Positions 22,149 through 33,644 are shown, counted from the stretch's first letter. The stretch is 64,000 bases of DNA from Chondrus crispus (GCF_000350225.1 NW_005179000.1:70351-134350), one strand, 5' to 3'. A program made the numbers and translations. The notes: generated from the sequence alone by a model not told the origin.

Positions 22149-24734
22149 ATGCTCATCGTCTTCTGTACGATTTTTGTCGGTGCGAGCTATGCTGTTGCAG
22201 CTCCAACTGCCCGGTTTCTTGAATTAAATGGGTTTGAGGATAATTCCACGAATGAAAAGCAGTTCACCGCAAACGACTTTGCAGGCACCTACTCTCGGTT
22301 TATGGAACTGTCAAGGTCTGGACATCTATGTCCAAAGTCGTTAGAGCTCCTGTCTAATGGTGTGCTCAAGAGCGATGGCTCTGTCCAGATTCAACATGTG
22401 GATGCAAAGCTCAACAACAAAAGATGTATCTCCGATGGAAGTTTATCTTTCCATTTCGGGCGAAGGCTTGAGAAATCATTCATTGAAAATCAGCTCAAGT
22501 TGCCGAGGGAGTCAAATGGAATTGAAGCAGTTATTCGCAACATTGTATTCCAACTGAAGAACTTTTACTATGCAGTAGAAACACAACACATCGAGTGCGG
22601 TGGTGCTTCTCTTTTTTCTGGGACAGTCCTTCTTTTCACCTCGGATAGTGAGGTCTTCGGTAGGGCCTTGCAGATACCTTGGTCCGGACATCCCCGAATT
22701 GCCTTCTTACGTGACAGACAGAAGTCATGTGCCTTTAACGGAACGTGGTTACCGCAGAGGGAAGGGCCTATTCCTATCAAGTCACCGGCCCCGGTATCAT
22801 TGGAGAGCTCACCTTCATCGATGGAAAATGAAGACACGACGGCTGTTCCAACAGAGAAACCAGATTTCATCTCCTCCCCTGCTCCACCTGAAAGCGATGT
22901 GTCAGAGGCAAATCCTACAGTCACCACAGTTCCCCCAAGTTCGTCAGCTGCAATTTCGTCTACATCTGCAGTGAAAACATCAGCCACAGCGCCTAGTTCC
23001 TCGACGAAAAAAAGACCACCTCCACCACGCAGAAAGGTACCTGCTTCCTCAGGCTCAAGAGGCCCTCCTCCAACCAGCACAATTCCATTTACTACCACTT
23101 CGAAAACCACTTCGTCAGGTACTGCGACCGTCACCACGCCATCATCTTCACTTTCCAGTGATTCGATGACATCGGCCACTACTATCTCAGGAACCACAAC
23201 TACAGTCACGAGTACAGCAGGAATGACGACGTCAGCAATAGCGACTTCGAGCACAGGTGCAGCAAAAAAAGAACCCTCTGCCACTTTTCCTACGTCTACA
23301 ACTACACAAGATGTCACTACTACAGTGCCAGAATCGTCTGCTTCCACAGCAGGTACTGCCACAGAGGCTACTCCTACTTCTAGTGCTACTACTTCGACCA
23401 TGGGTACCCCGACTTCTACTGCAGGAACATCTGCAAGTACCGTTTTTGCACCTTCCGCAACTACAAAGTCCCCAGTCACTACAATTGCCACGATGACTAC
23501 AGGTGTGGGGCCGACATTCTCAACAATAATCGTAACCACCTTGCCCACTGGAACTCCAGTCACAACAGCGTCATCGGCAACTAATTCACCTGCATCAGTA
23601 TCATCAACTAGGCCTACGGTTTCTTCTACTGTTACGAATGCACCCGTCACCCCACAACCAGAGGCAACTGGTCTGAATGTGACCGATTCAAATAACCCGG
23701 ATCCTCCAGTGGCCCCAGGGACCGATAACTCTTTCCAAACTTCATCGCCGGTCACAGCCTCGACCGTTGCGGCTAGTGTGACTTCACCTAAGTCTCTTCC
23801 ACCTACGACCTCGAGAACGATTTCGCCGACGGTGACACCGACGACACCAGTCACTACGCCAACTGGCGGCTCCAGTACGACTGCTGGTATATTTTCATCT
23901 CCAAAGCCTTCGATTCCTGCTGGGCCTGGGGAACAAGTGAACGCATCTGTTGAACATGGCTCGCCTATTTCCACGAAGGGGCCTATCCTTTTTGGAGACA
24001 AGGAAATCCCCTCACCAAGTGATTTGCTCGAAGAATCGCCAATGCCATCGCTCTCACCGGGTGGTAATGAAACTATTCCGATGCCCAGCACTGACGCTCC
24101 TGTATCGCCCCTTCCTTCAAAGTCAATAGAACCTTCACCTCCTCCGCGTCAAAATAGCGGCGCATCTGATGAAAGTAGTGATGGGTCAACCTGTTTCCCT
24201 GCCCATGTTTTGGTGAAACTGTCAACGGGACAAAAGATAAGAATGGACAACATCGACACTGGGGATGTCGTCTTCGTCGGAGAAGGGCAGACCTCTAAGG
24301 TTGTGGGATTCACTCATTCGGACCGCCACGCTATTTCAAAGTTTGTCAGATTCACCACTGACTCTGGGAAGGTTCTTGAAGTCACTTCGACACATTTTGT
24401 CTATACTCAAAGAGGGTTGGCACAGGCAGGGAAAGTTACAAAATCTGACTTTTTGCAGCTGGAGGAAGGTAGAATGACGAAAGTCATTACGATTGACAGC
24501 GTCCTTGCGAGAGGGTTGTTCAATCCTCACACAGTTTCCGGTGACATTGTCGTGAATGACTTCGTGACAAGTACGTATACAACCGCCGTGGACCCCAGTA
24601 TTGCCCATGCACTCCTTGCCCCGATTCGTGTGCTTGAAGGTCTTGGAACAAAAACTTCTATTGTGACCATGCTCTCCGGAAACCCATGGATTGTGTGTAT
24701 GGCTCGCAGGTTCTTCAGTGGAGATCTTTCGTGA
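22149..24734 (+). CDS. Secreted mucin-like protein with C-terminal Hint (Hog) domain
   Basis: The 861-residue protein starts with a signal peptide (MLIVFCTIFVGASYAVAA). Residues about 25-205 form an unassigned, cysteine-containing globular domain with N-glycosylation sites. Residues about 210-675 are a Ser/Thr/Pro-rich mucin-like stalk with runs such as TSTTTQDVTTT. The last 180 residues, from STCFPAHV near 682, are a Hint module of the Hedgehog C-terminal kind. They show the nucleophile-position Cys, TGDVV, the T-x-x-H motif (TSTHF near 747), NPHTVSGDIVVNDF and a hydrophobic end. Hint domains self-splice or self-cleave at that cysteine, so the stalk could be released or lipidated. No downstream extein is present. 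The start is the first ATG; AATAAA lies at 24847. The gene has no introns. Confidence 0.85.
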   Translation: MLIVFCTIFVGASYAVAAPTARFLELNGFEDNSTNEKQFTANDFAGTYSRFMELSRSGHLCPKSLELLSNGVLKSDGSVQIQHVDAKLNNKRCISDGSLSFHFGRRLEKSFIENQLKLPRESNGIEAVIRNIVFQLKNFYYAVETQHIECGGASLFSGTVLLFTSDSEVFGRALQIPWSGHPRIAFLRDRQKSCAFNGTWLPQREGPIPIKSPAPVSLESSPSSMENEDTTAVPTEKPDFISSPAPPESDVSEANPTVTTVPPSSSAAISSTSAVKTSATAPSSSTKKRPPPPRRKVPASSGSRGPPPTSTIPFTTTSKTTSSGTATVTTPSSSLSSDSMTSATTISGTTTTVTSTAGMTTSAIATSSTGAAKKEPSATFPTSTTTQDVTTTVPESSASTAGTATEATPTSSATTSTMGTPTSTAGTSASTVFAPSATTKSPVTTIATMTTGVGPTFSTIIVTTLPTGTPVTTASSATNSPASVSSTRPTVSSTVTNAPVTPQPEATGLNVTDSNNPDPPVAPGTDNSFQTSSPVTASTVAASVTSPKSLPPTTSRTISPTVTPTTPVTTPTGGSSTTAGIFSSPKPSIPAGPGEQVNASVEHGSPISTKGPILFGDKEIPSPSDLLEESPMPSLSPGGNETIPMPSTDAPVSPLPSKSIEPSPPPRQNSGASDESSDGSTCFPAHVLVKLSTGQKIRMDNIDTGDVVFVGEGQTSKVVGFTHSDRHAISKFVRFTTDSGKVLEVTSTHFVYTQRGLAQAGKVTKSDFLQLEEGRMTKVITIDSVLARGLFNPHTVSGDIVVNDFVTSTYTTAVDPSIAHALLAPIRVLEGLGTKTSIVTMLSGNPWIVCMARRFFSGDLS

Positions 24735-25296
24735 AGGTGATATATCTAGTTAGCTTTGCCTTTTTGGTTGGGACAAATTGTCGCTTATCTTGCGACAGCA
24801 TGGCCACGAAAATTAGAAGACTACTTTCTGCGATACGCCCCTAAAGAATAAACTACGAGGAGTGTTCGCAATCCACCAGCGATGCTTAGGATCCTTTAAT
24901 TCTTCATGTCACGTTTGTACTCGCGATGGAGTAAAACATTCATGCACTCTCAAACCCATCATTGACGATAATAGCCAGATTTTCGACTGGCGATGAGTTT
25001 CTATCGATTGTAGGCGCCTGTCCATCTGTACCCCAGTCTCGAGTTGGAACTGATTTAGCGTTCGTACACGTCGGCTGGCTCCGGATGACTTCGCCTACAA
25101 TCCACGCGGAAACAGAGCAGTTCGGTAGTCAAACTCTACGAATTCCCGAAGTTCCAATATGAGGAATGGGCTTCGCAAGAGGCGTGTTCTCAATAAGTGC
25201 AATACCGAAGTGTGTTAATTAGAAACAGAGTTAAAGACAACAATACCAGGATGAATCCATGCATGTGTGAACACCGAAACGTTTTATCGTGTTATA
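24735..25296. other. Intergenic between convergent genes
   Basis: About 560 bases between the Hint-mucin stop and the kinase stop. No coding sequence supported. Confidence 0.5.
24847..24852 (+). terminator. Polyadenylation signal of Hint-mucin gene
   Basis: AATAAA about 110 bases after the stop codon, before a gene-free stretch. Confidence 0.4.
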
Positions 25297-26568
25297 TTAA
25301 TTGAAGAAGAATCTAGATATGCGCATACAAGTAACAGACGGGAGTTGACTCTTATCCTCGAGCCATGTCGTGAGATTAGTCGGTTCACGCAGAGTTTCGG
25401 CAAGAAACTGGATATCCTCTGCACAATCAATATCTAGTTCTGACAGCTTGGTAACAACATCATCAATTCTCTTTTGCGGCTTGCCTGGAAGTGCGGCCGT
25501 GATCAAGTCTTCGAGATCCTTGTCGCCGAACTCTGCGACGACGTCTCTCAGGACTGGGGCCGGTTCAGGTGCAGGGGCTGGTGCGGGGGGTGGAGCAGGA
25601 TGGGCCATTTCTGCGGAGCGACGATTGCGATCTAGTCTATCTCTGGACCTAGAGCCACTACGGGAATTGACGCGAGGAGCCCTCCGTGACTCGCGGGAAG
25701 AATTGGATGAGTTGTTAGAACGTTCCGTCGAACGGCGATTGACATCGTTGTCAGTGCCTTCGTAATCAACGAGAAACCAGGAATGTCCCTTAACATTTTC
25801 CAAAGAGTAGCGTTTGTCGGGGTCCTTCTCCAGAAGCTGTGCGATGAGATTCTTTGCATCTGCCGGCATCCAAGAGGGATATTCAACCTTGCAGCGGTTA
25901 ATTTGTTCATAGAGTTTTGTCATATCTTCATTTTGGAAGGGAAGAGTGCCTGTGAGGAGGAGAAAGAGGATGATTCCGCACGACCATGCATCGATCTTGA
26001 CGCCAGAGTAGCCCTCCTCTGCACCATTAATAATCTCTGGTGCGCAGTAATACGGGGTTCCACACGCCGTGTACAGCAAGTCACTGCCGCTGACGCCGCC
26101 CTTCATTGAAGAAACGCCAAAATCTGTAATCTTCAAGGTCCCGTTTTCATCGACGAGCAAATTTTCAGGCTTGAGGTCACGATGACAGACGCCTCTCCTG
26201 TGACAATAATCAACGCCATCAATGAGCTGTTGGAAGTATTTACGGGCAAGTTTTTCATCGAGTTCGCCTCTCCTCTCAATTTGTTCAAAAAGTTCGCCGC
26301 CGCGGACCAAGTCCATGACGATGTAAAGCTTTGTCTTCGAAGAGAGGACTTCTCGAAGATTGACAATGTTGTTATGGTTTAGGGCCTTCATGATGGCGAT
26401 TTCGCGACGGACATTGACGGTGAGCTCATTGGCTTTGATGTCCGACTTGTCGAGAATTTTGATGGCGTATTCGATACCAGTCTCCTGATGTTGGGCGAGC
26501 TTAACTTTGCCGAAGGTGCCCTGGCCGAGGGTAGAGGTGACAATGTAAGGACCGACGCGGGACCCCAT
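25297..26568 (-). CDS. CAMKL-family Ser/Thr kinase (SnRK3/CIPK/CHK1-like)
   Basis: A complete protein kinase of 423 residues. It shows the glycine loop GQGTFGKV, the VAIK-type lysine in YAIKILDK, HRDLKPEN near residue 128, DFG near 149 followed by VSS, the activation loop ending CGTPYYCAPEI, and DAWSCGIILF. These features place it with CAMK-like kinases such as plant CIPK/SnRK3. A basic, Ser/Arg-rich linker (NSRSGSRSRDRLDRNRR) and a Pro/Ala run follow. A compact helical C-terminal domain of about 80 residues comes last; it looks SAM-like (DIDCAEDIQFLAETL, LTTWLEDK) and has no NAF/FISL motif that I can see. I chose the ATG at 26568 because the frame upstream has no kinase-like sequence. Confidence 0.9.
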   Translation of the reverse strand: MGSRVGPYIVTSTLGQGTFGKVKLAQHQETGIEYAIKILDKSDIKANELTVNVRREIAIMKALNHNNIVNLREVLSSKTKLYIVMDLVRGGELFEQIERRGELDEKLARKYFQQLIDGVDYCHRRGVCHRDLKPENLLVDENGTLKITDFGVSSMKGGVSGSDLLYTACGTPYYCAPEIINGAEEGYSGVKIDAWSCGIILFLLLTGTLPFQNEDMTKLYEQINRCKVEYPSWMPADAKNLIAQLLEKDPDKRYSLENVKGHSWFLVDYEGTDNDVNRRSTERSNNSSNSSRESRRAPRVNSRSGSRSRDRLDRNRRSAEMAHPAPPPAPAPAPEPAPVLRDVVAEFGDKDLEDLITAALPGKPQKRIDDVVTKLSELDIDCAEDIQFLAETLREPTNLTTWLEDKSQLPSVTCMRISRFFFN

Positions 26569-27347
26569 GTCGATACGTGGAAGCCAAACGGAAGTGAGAA
26601 GGAAAGCAGTGGGGGAGAGCAGTGGGATGGGAAGACGTGAGAGACGGGAGGCCGAAAATCGTTGGCGCAGATGCGGTGGGAGCGAGGGAGGGGAAGGGGG
26701 TGACGATGTACGGATGAGGATGAAGACAGGTAGCGAAGTGAAATGCAGGCGGTGGGTGAGAAAGCGTTGTGCTAGGAAAGTGAAGTGAAGACCAAGCCAG
26801 GGAAAAAACGAAACACGGCTATGACGCTCCATTTTGTCGGTTTGTCTAAAGGCACCGCGGTGCCTCTCTCGGAGCGCCTTGTCGCCTCGCATTGCTGCTG
26901 TCTGGTGCACCGCTCCCACCCCTCACTGCCTTTCCTGCTTTGCATTAATATTTCTCACCTTCACTCGACAGCCTGTCTCGTTCCAACCCACTGTCAGTCC
27001 CGTTCAGTCGACAATTCCAATGCTTACATGCGCTTACACGGCAGAACCGGGAACAACCCAGCGCCAGCCACGTGTAGTCCACCCATTTGTGCCCCTGGCT
27101 TCTCTTCTCTCCTGTTCTGAACGTGCAGTATGTCCGTTCCCTCTCCCAACATGTACACGTGTACACGTCCATGGTGCTTCTCCCGCTCAAGACTGCCACC
27201 GTGTCAACCTGTCCACGTGCACACTCAACCTTGAGATCAACTCCAAATCCCTTCCTTGTAAACTGTCTGCATTGCAAACATATCTCTCCTCCCCTCCTTC
27301 TCCACCCCACCTTCTCCACCCCACCTTCTCCTACCCGAAACCACAAA
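26569..27347. promoter_or_regulatory. Divergent promoter region, kinase and RimM genes
   Basis: About 780 bases between two head-to-head genes. The last 60 bases before the RimM ATG are strongly pyrimidine-rich (repeated ccaccttctcca), a leader style repeated before other genes in this window. No TATA box is obvious. Confidence 0.35.
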
Positions 27348-28283
27348 ATGTCGTCACAAAGACAGACCTCGCGAAAAGCCTTCCTCCCGCATCCGGCCCT
27401 CCCGCATCCTCAACACCCTCTCCAAGCCCGCAACCAATGCATCTGCGCAGCAAAGCGCCTCTCACGCCCGCGACCCCCACGTCCGCCTAAAATCACTCGT
27501 CCGCGCCCGACCACCCCGCCGCCGGACCCGCGCCAGGACCGATGGGCTGCTGAAAACCTTGGCTTTCTGCACATCGCGACCATAATTGGCGCGCACGGTG
27601 TGCGTGGAGAAGCGAAGGCCGTGTCCGAGGGGCACTTTTCCGTCTCCCGCCTCGGCCCGGGCGTCCACTTGCACGACCGATACCTGCTCCTGCCTGGCAG
27701 GCGATACCCGCGCCCCGTGCTCATATCCGCAGGAAGGAAGGCTAGCCAGAAGAATACATGGATACTTCGCCTGGAGGGTATCGATTCTAGGGAGGACGTT
27801 ATACGCTTTAGAGGCGCGAGGCTCTATGTAAAAGAAGGGGACAGGCCCAAGCTTGCGAGAGATGAGTTTATGGTTGCGGATCTAGTTGGATCTCGGGTCC
27901 GTTGTGTTGGAGATGATACTGTTATTGGCGTGGTCGATAGCGTCATTACAAAGGATGATCTTTGCACCGCTGCCGGGTCCGGGGCAGCTGCTGCCTCTGT
28001 GGCCGCCGATTTGCTTGAGATCGCAATCTTTCCTGTCAAGGAAGACCCCTGCAATGAGTCTGTGGGCTATCCTGACCGTAGTAACACCAGTTTCAAGGGC
28101 GACATTCCGGAAAAGGCAAAGCGCGTACTTGTCCCGTTTGTCAAGCAGGTCGTCCCGTTTGTTGATAAAAAGAATAGTATCATTAATATCGACCCGCCGG
28201 AGGGACTGCTAGATATCGCTGTTGTTAACAGGAAGGAGAAACCGCGCCCGCCGAGAGGATTACTCATGGCTGCGAAGGAATAA
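27348..28283 (+). CDS. rimM: Ribosome maturation factor RimM, organelle-targeted
   Basis: The 311-residue product has a basic, proline-rich N-terminal extension of about 70 residues that fits a plastid or mitochondrial transit peptide. The RimM N domain follows: LGFLHIATIIGAHGVRGEAKA, the family's G-x-I-x-x-x-H-G-x-x-G-E signature. The middle segment WILRLEGIDSREDVIRFRGARLYV fits RimM, and a PRC-barrel-like C domain begins at DEFMVADLVGSRV and ends with PEGLLDI. RimM assists maturation of the 30S head around S19. The C domain carries an insertion (KEDPCNESVGYPDRSN and around). The start is the ATG in a CAAAATG context; upstream frame is C-rich leader. Confidence 0.9.
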   Translation: MSSQRQTSRKAFLPHPALPHPQHPLQARNQCICAAKRLSRPRPPRPPKITRPRPTTPPPDPRQDRWAAENLGFLHIATIIGAHGVRGEAKAVSEGHFSVSRLGPGVHLHDRYLLLPGRRYPRPVLISAGRKASQKNTWILRLEGIDSREDVIRFRGARLYVKEGDRPKLARDEFMVADLVGSRVRCVGDDTVIGVVDSVITKDDLCTAAGSGAAAASVAADLLEIAIFPVKEDPCNESVGYPDRSNTSFKGDIPEKAKRVLVPFVKQVVPFVDKKNSIINIDPPEGLLDIAVVNRKEKPRPPRGLLMAAKE

Positions 28284-28503
28284 CCACGTATGCTACTTCG
28301 CAGCGACTTAACTGGGAAAGCGCCCTACTCATGTCTTCTTTCGCGCCCTTCAATTCATGCTTCTTTGCTTGCAGACGATTATGGATGAGGCAATTTGGGC
28401 TCCGGTCCCCAGCACTAGGCAAGGAAACAGAGATAAGCGCACATTTGGACTTGCCATCGTGGTGAGTCACAGGATTCCAGCTGAGCGCGTGTCACAGGCG
28501 AAT

Positions 28504-29196
28504 CTAGAACACAGTGATAAACGCAAACGATGTATAAAGCAGTGCTAGCGGATACCATACGAGCCAGAATTGGTCTCGCATCGATAAGACAGCGACGAAG
28601 ATTTTGGTGGCTGTGGTGGTACTCCAGAAGATGCAACCACCACCGAGCACAATGCTGAGTGCCTTGACTTTCAAGGGAATGAAAATAGCGAAGAATGACA
28701 AAAGCACCATCGGTAGAAGCGAATACCCTAGAATGCTTGTTGATCTGTACAAATCGATACCGCGCTGCGACATAAGGTTGAACACAAAGTAAACAGCCAA
28801 GCAACCTACAATTGCTTGCCCATAAATGACACTGAACTGTACCTTGCGCTGCAGCAGTAGTAAAAATCCCAGTAACAGGCAGAAAAAGACCGGCCCCGTC
28901 ATGTCGGCCTCGTCAGCAAAGCTGCTGTCGATATGGGAGAAAGGGTTAGCCACTGCACGGGCTTTGGCGATCACGGACGCGACGTTGATTCCAAGTTCCT
29001 CGAGCAGTGGAGGCTCATCATCAAAAGTCGTGGTCGACTGTTGCGACGGCATGAAGTAGTGCTCGTTGGTGCTGGAGACGTTGCCGTTCATCCCCGCATT
29101 TCGGTTTCCCTGTGGAGGGCCATAGCTTGTTTGATAGAAGCCACCATTGCCTCCGCCACTAGTCATGTTCGCATTCGGGAAGGCAATACCTTCCAT
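28504..29196 (-). CDS. YIP1: YIP1-family Golgi/ER membrane protein (YIPF5/7-like)
   Basis: A 230-residue protein with a hydrophilic, Gly/Asn-rich N-terminal half and the conserved DEPPLLEELGIN motif that marks the YIP1/YIPF5 subfamily. About five membrane spans then fill the C-terminal half (for example PVFFCLLLGFLLLL and SLLPMVLLSFFAIFIP). YIP1 proteins bind Rab GTPases through the N-terminal part and act in ER-Golgi vesicle traffic. The ATG at 29196 is chosen; upstream codons in frame have no ATG. The gene has no introns. It is convergent with RimM and divergent from the proteasome gene, 355 bases away. Confidence 0.9.
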   Translation of the reverse strand: MEGIAFPNANMTSGGGNGGFYQTSYGPPQGNRNAGMNGNVSSTNEHYFMPSQQSTTTFDDEPPLLEELGINVASVIAKARAVANPFSHIDSSFADEADMTGPVFFCLLLGFLLLLQRKVQFSVIYGQAIVGCLAVYFVFNLMSQRGIDLYRSTSILGYSLLPMVLLSFFAIFIPLKVKALSIVLGGGCIFWSTTTATKIFVAVLSMRDQFWLVWYPLALLYTSFAFITVF

Positions 29197-29551
29197 TTGA
29201 ATCCCGAGTTTGGTTTGTTGTGGTGAAATAGAGATGGGACGCGCGTCCACTACTAATACTATCAAGACCCGACGATGAGAAACGAAGGAATGAGGGAGAG
29301 TTGCTCGTACACGTGCTACAGAAGGCTTTTCTTGCGCGCTTTATTTATTTGCAAACTTCCCATCATTACACCACTGTAATGATTTACATCATACTTTACT
29401 GTAAGCACAGTCGCGCCTTCCAACGCATGATGCTCAACTTGCCGAAATGATATAGGCCTGTTGTCTCCCCAACCCATAGAAGTTGAGTTCTGCTTTGCAT
29501 TACTTGACCTGATCCTTCATCCCTGATCCACGCGAACCGCGTTGCGTCAAG

Positions 29552-30654
<1,103 letters not shown>

Positions 30655-31350
30655 GGATCAATAATACTCACTTTTTGAATAAAGAAAGTTGTGCTGTACA
30701 TTGTAGATTGTTCAGATTCAAGCGGAAGGCTCAATCATGTCATGCCCTTGCAGTGTGCTTCTTCATTTAGAACAAAGAATCGCTGGCAATCCTAAGAGCA
30801 GCACCGTCAGAAGCTCTTTCCGGTGAGCGTGGGGCAATTATGCGTGCTGTTGTACCGCGTTGTCTCTCTTCGATGTATCGATCACTCCCCTAGAGTAGGC
30901 GGGGGATGGCGAGAAATGCCACTGCTCTAAGAAGGGCCTTTACTTGCATCGTGTCCAGTCTGCGAGCGAGTAAAAAAATACAATTGGTGTGTGACCTGCA
31001 TCTTTTGGACTGTATTGTGTACCGTACTTGTACGGTACCAAGGGTACTGTACAAGTTCAAAAAAAATAACAAATCGCTACACCTCTCACATGAGCCTCAG
31101 GCGGATTTGCCGTTGCATCGCTTCCGGTTTGAGAGTTGTAGCTCCAAAGCGTACTACAGTGTGTCGGCAAGGCCGTAGGGACACCCGTTATCGAGACATG
31201 AACAGCACACCAAGCCGAAGATAACTTCCACAGCCCACTAAACTCATTTGCTCGGCACTATTGTGCATGTGCGAAGAAAACTTCTGGGACTGTACTCCAC
31301 GAGGCGCAAAGCGATATCGACAAAGCTTATACCTGCACCTAGTCTTCAGC
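30655..31350. other. Intergenic with GTAC palindromes
   Basis: AATAAA at 30678-30683 probably ends the proteasome transcript. A palindromic cluster begins at 31020 (TACCGTACTTGTACGGTA) and runs straight into ccaagggtactgtac. No gene is supported. Confidence 0.5.
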
Positions 31351-32649
31351 ATGGCAAGTGAAGGTGTCACTAACCTTGGCATTGACAAGTTCTTCGAGAA
31401 GAACTCTGAGCTTCACTCAGGATGGCTGAGGTCTTTGCACAGCATAGCAGAGCGCTCCTTCGAAGAGCAAGAGACGTCAAACTTCATCTACAGTATATTG
31501 AAAGAACAATGCCCGTCCCTCAAAGTAACACGCGGTCTCAATGACGAGCTTCCCACAGCGGTTCTTGCGGTTCACACACCGCGTGACCCAACACTATCTC
31601 CCATCCTGTTGCGAGCCGACATGGATGGCCTTCCAATACGTGGGACAGATGGCACACCATCACCTTTGCACCCAGATGTTCACCATGCTTGCGGACACGA
31701 TGGCCACGTCACATGTTTGCTCACGTGTGCTCACTGGATACATAACTTCCGCGATTTAACTCATCGCAAGGTCGTACTTTTCTTCCAACCGGCGGAGGAA
31801 CGGGGGGTCGCCGCCATCGGAGGGTCTGGTGCTCGCATCGCGGTAGAGAGAGGCGAGTTGCTTGACACACTCCATTCGGACGTTGAAGCAGTTTATGCGT
31901 TGCACTCTTGGCCAGGCCTTGAGGTAGGCCACTTTGGTGTCGGGGCAGGTCCCATGATGGGGTCCTCCAGCAAGTTTGTCATAGAGTTTGCTGGACACGG
32001 CGGCCATGCCGCAATGACTTCCGAGGAAGGGGGCGACGCTTTACTGGCAGCGTGCACCATGGTAACCTGTGCTCAAGCTGTGATTGCACGTGGGACAGAC
32101 GCTTTCATTCCTGCCGCTGTTGCGTTCACAAGCGTGGAAAACGTCGATTCCCACGCCCTTGGCGCCATCCCATCTCAGGTACGCGTGTGTGGTACCTTTA
32201 GAACGCTTGACACGCAAACGAAGGAGTCCATCCTCAAGCAATTGCGACGGCATGCGGCTGGTGCTGCGACGATGCACGGATGTCAGGGCAACGTGTTATT
32301 CACTGACGGCTATCCCGTGACCCGCAACTCGAGTGATGGTGCGCTGGTAGCCCAGTTCGCTGCTTTACGAGCTGTAGGAGGAGATGAATCCAAAGTGCAT
32401 TCTGTCGGCGTCGAAGAGGGCATGCTAAAGCCCATTCTTTGCTCAGAGGACTTTTCTATCCTGCTCAAGAAGCGTGCTGGTGCCTACGTATGGCTTGGAA
32501 ATGGTTCTGGAGGTCCGAGGCTTCATGAAAGCTCGTACAGATTTGATGAGAGAGCAGTGCCGTTCGGTGGAAAGCTGTTTGTCCATTTGGCGACCAGTCC
32601 CGCGACTGTTGGCAAGAACCCGAACAGAGCGGAATTTGGAATTGCTTGA
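31351..32649 (+). CDS. M20 peptidase family amidohydrolase, ILR1/hippuricase-like
   Basis: A 432-residue M20D-type metallo-amidohydrolase. The metal site residues are in LRADMDGLPI, HHACGHDGH near residue 112 and FQPAEE; a late histidine lies in the RLHESSYRFDER region. A dimerisation insert (EFAGHGGHAAM) follows the catalytic half, as in ILR1, IAA-amino acid hydrolases and N-acyl amidases such as hippurate hydrolase. No signal peptide or ER-retention tail is obvious. The start is placed at the ATG in CAGCATGG; another ATG 84 bases upstream is in frame and cannot be excluded. The gene has no introns. Whether the substrate is an auxin conjugate is unknown. Confidence 0.88.
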   Translation: MASEGVTNLGIDKFFEKNSELHSGWLRSLHSIAERSFEEQETSNFIYSILKEQCPSLKVTRGLNDELPTAVLAVHTPRDPTLSPILLRADMDGLPIRGTDGTPSPLHPDVHHACGHDGHVTCLLTCAHWIHNFRDLTHRKVVLFFQPAEERGVAAIGGSGARIAVERGELLDTLHSDVEAVYALHSWPGLEVGHFGVGAGPMMGSSSKFVIEFAGHGGHAAMTSEEGGDALLAACTMVTCAQAVIARGTDAFIPAAVAFTSVENVDSHALGAIPSQVRVCGTFRTLDTQTKESILKQLRRHAAGAATMHGCQGNVLFTDGYPVTRNSSDGALVAQFAALRAVGGDESKVHSVGVEEGMLKPILCSEDFSILLKKRAGAYVWLGNGSGGPRLHESSYRFDERAVPFGGKLFVHLATSPATVGKNPNRAEFGIA

Positions 32650-33644
32650 TTGCAGCGGTGCCCTACCGATTCCGTGACCTCTCAGAACGAGAATGTAAGG
32701 GTATGTATACGTATGCCGTATGTCGTGCGCGTGGGTCTTTCGTGGGCCATTGGTTGCACATAGGCGAAATGTTTAAGCATGGACGGCTTGGCGACGTATC
32801 TTTCTGCCCGGTCATTTGATTTCCATTCCGAAATGCTGAACAACTTCCAAACTGTAGGGCATGCCATGAGCCATGATGCAACGACATTATTTTCAGTAAT
32901 ATCTAAATATCGCCTCCATTACTGCAATATGGAGGTTACAAGGGGGTGTGAAATCCATGCTCGATAGATCAAACTCAAGGGATGTACAAGCGCTGATAAG
33001 GCGAAGATTGAAAGGTGACAAAGAAATCGTGTGGAAAATGTCAACCATGTCTGACGTATCGAGGACCATGGAAGGCAGTCTTTTCATATCACTGTTTCCA
33101 AGGTGAGGCCCCGTTGCAATATGGAAGATTTTTGCTCGATGCCAAATTGCAGCACCACGGGAGTCGCGAGTATTCTGTACGAAGTTAGCCAGGCCCCACT
33201 CAATAAACTCATGAATGAGATGTACATCAGGAGACAGAAAAGGCATCGGAACGAGTGCCTTAGTCAAGTATCACTTTGGCATGAAGAAAACAGTTGCACG
33301 TGGGTCTGAGGAATGTATGTCGTCGTGTCTATCAGAGGGACAACTGCTCCGCATTGAATATTCAGGACTTCTTTCTGCCGAGCTTTCAGCTCTGGGAAAG
33401 AGTGCGCCATCCCTTCGAGACAACCAAAGAGCATCTTTCAGAGAGATGAGTGACACTGAGCCATGGCGATACTTCGTACAACACGCAACGCGGACAAAGA
33501 GAAAGCATGGGAGACCATTGTTTTCCTTGTGTTTGCTTGTTTGTTGGAATCTGGGAAACAAAAGATGGGTCGCCTCACTAATGAATAAACTACACCCGTT
33601 AACGGGATTTAGTCTGGGGGAAAAATTAGTGGAGAAAATGCATA

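Noticed and set aside
22568-24091. 507-codon open frame on the minus strand opposite the Hint-mucin gene
   Set aside because: It mirrors the Ser/Thr/Pro-rich stalk and reads as a Val/Glu/Gly-rich low-complexity string. The plus strand has a signal peptide and a Hint domain, so this is a shadow.
26569-26919. N-terminal extension of the kinase to 540 residues
   Set aside because: The added 117 residues read as translated pyrimidine-rich leader, and the ATG at 26568 directly precedes the kinase glycine-loop region.
27087-27347. N-terminal extension of RimM to 398 residues
   Set aside because: It covers the C-rich leader and divergent promoter; the ATG at 27348 has a better context and already gives a transit-like peptide.
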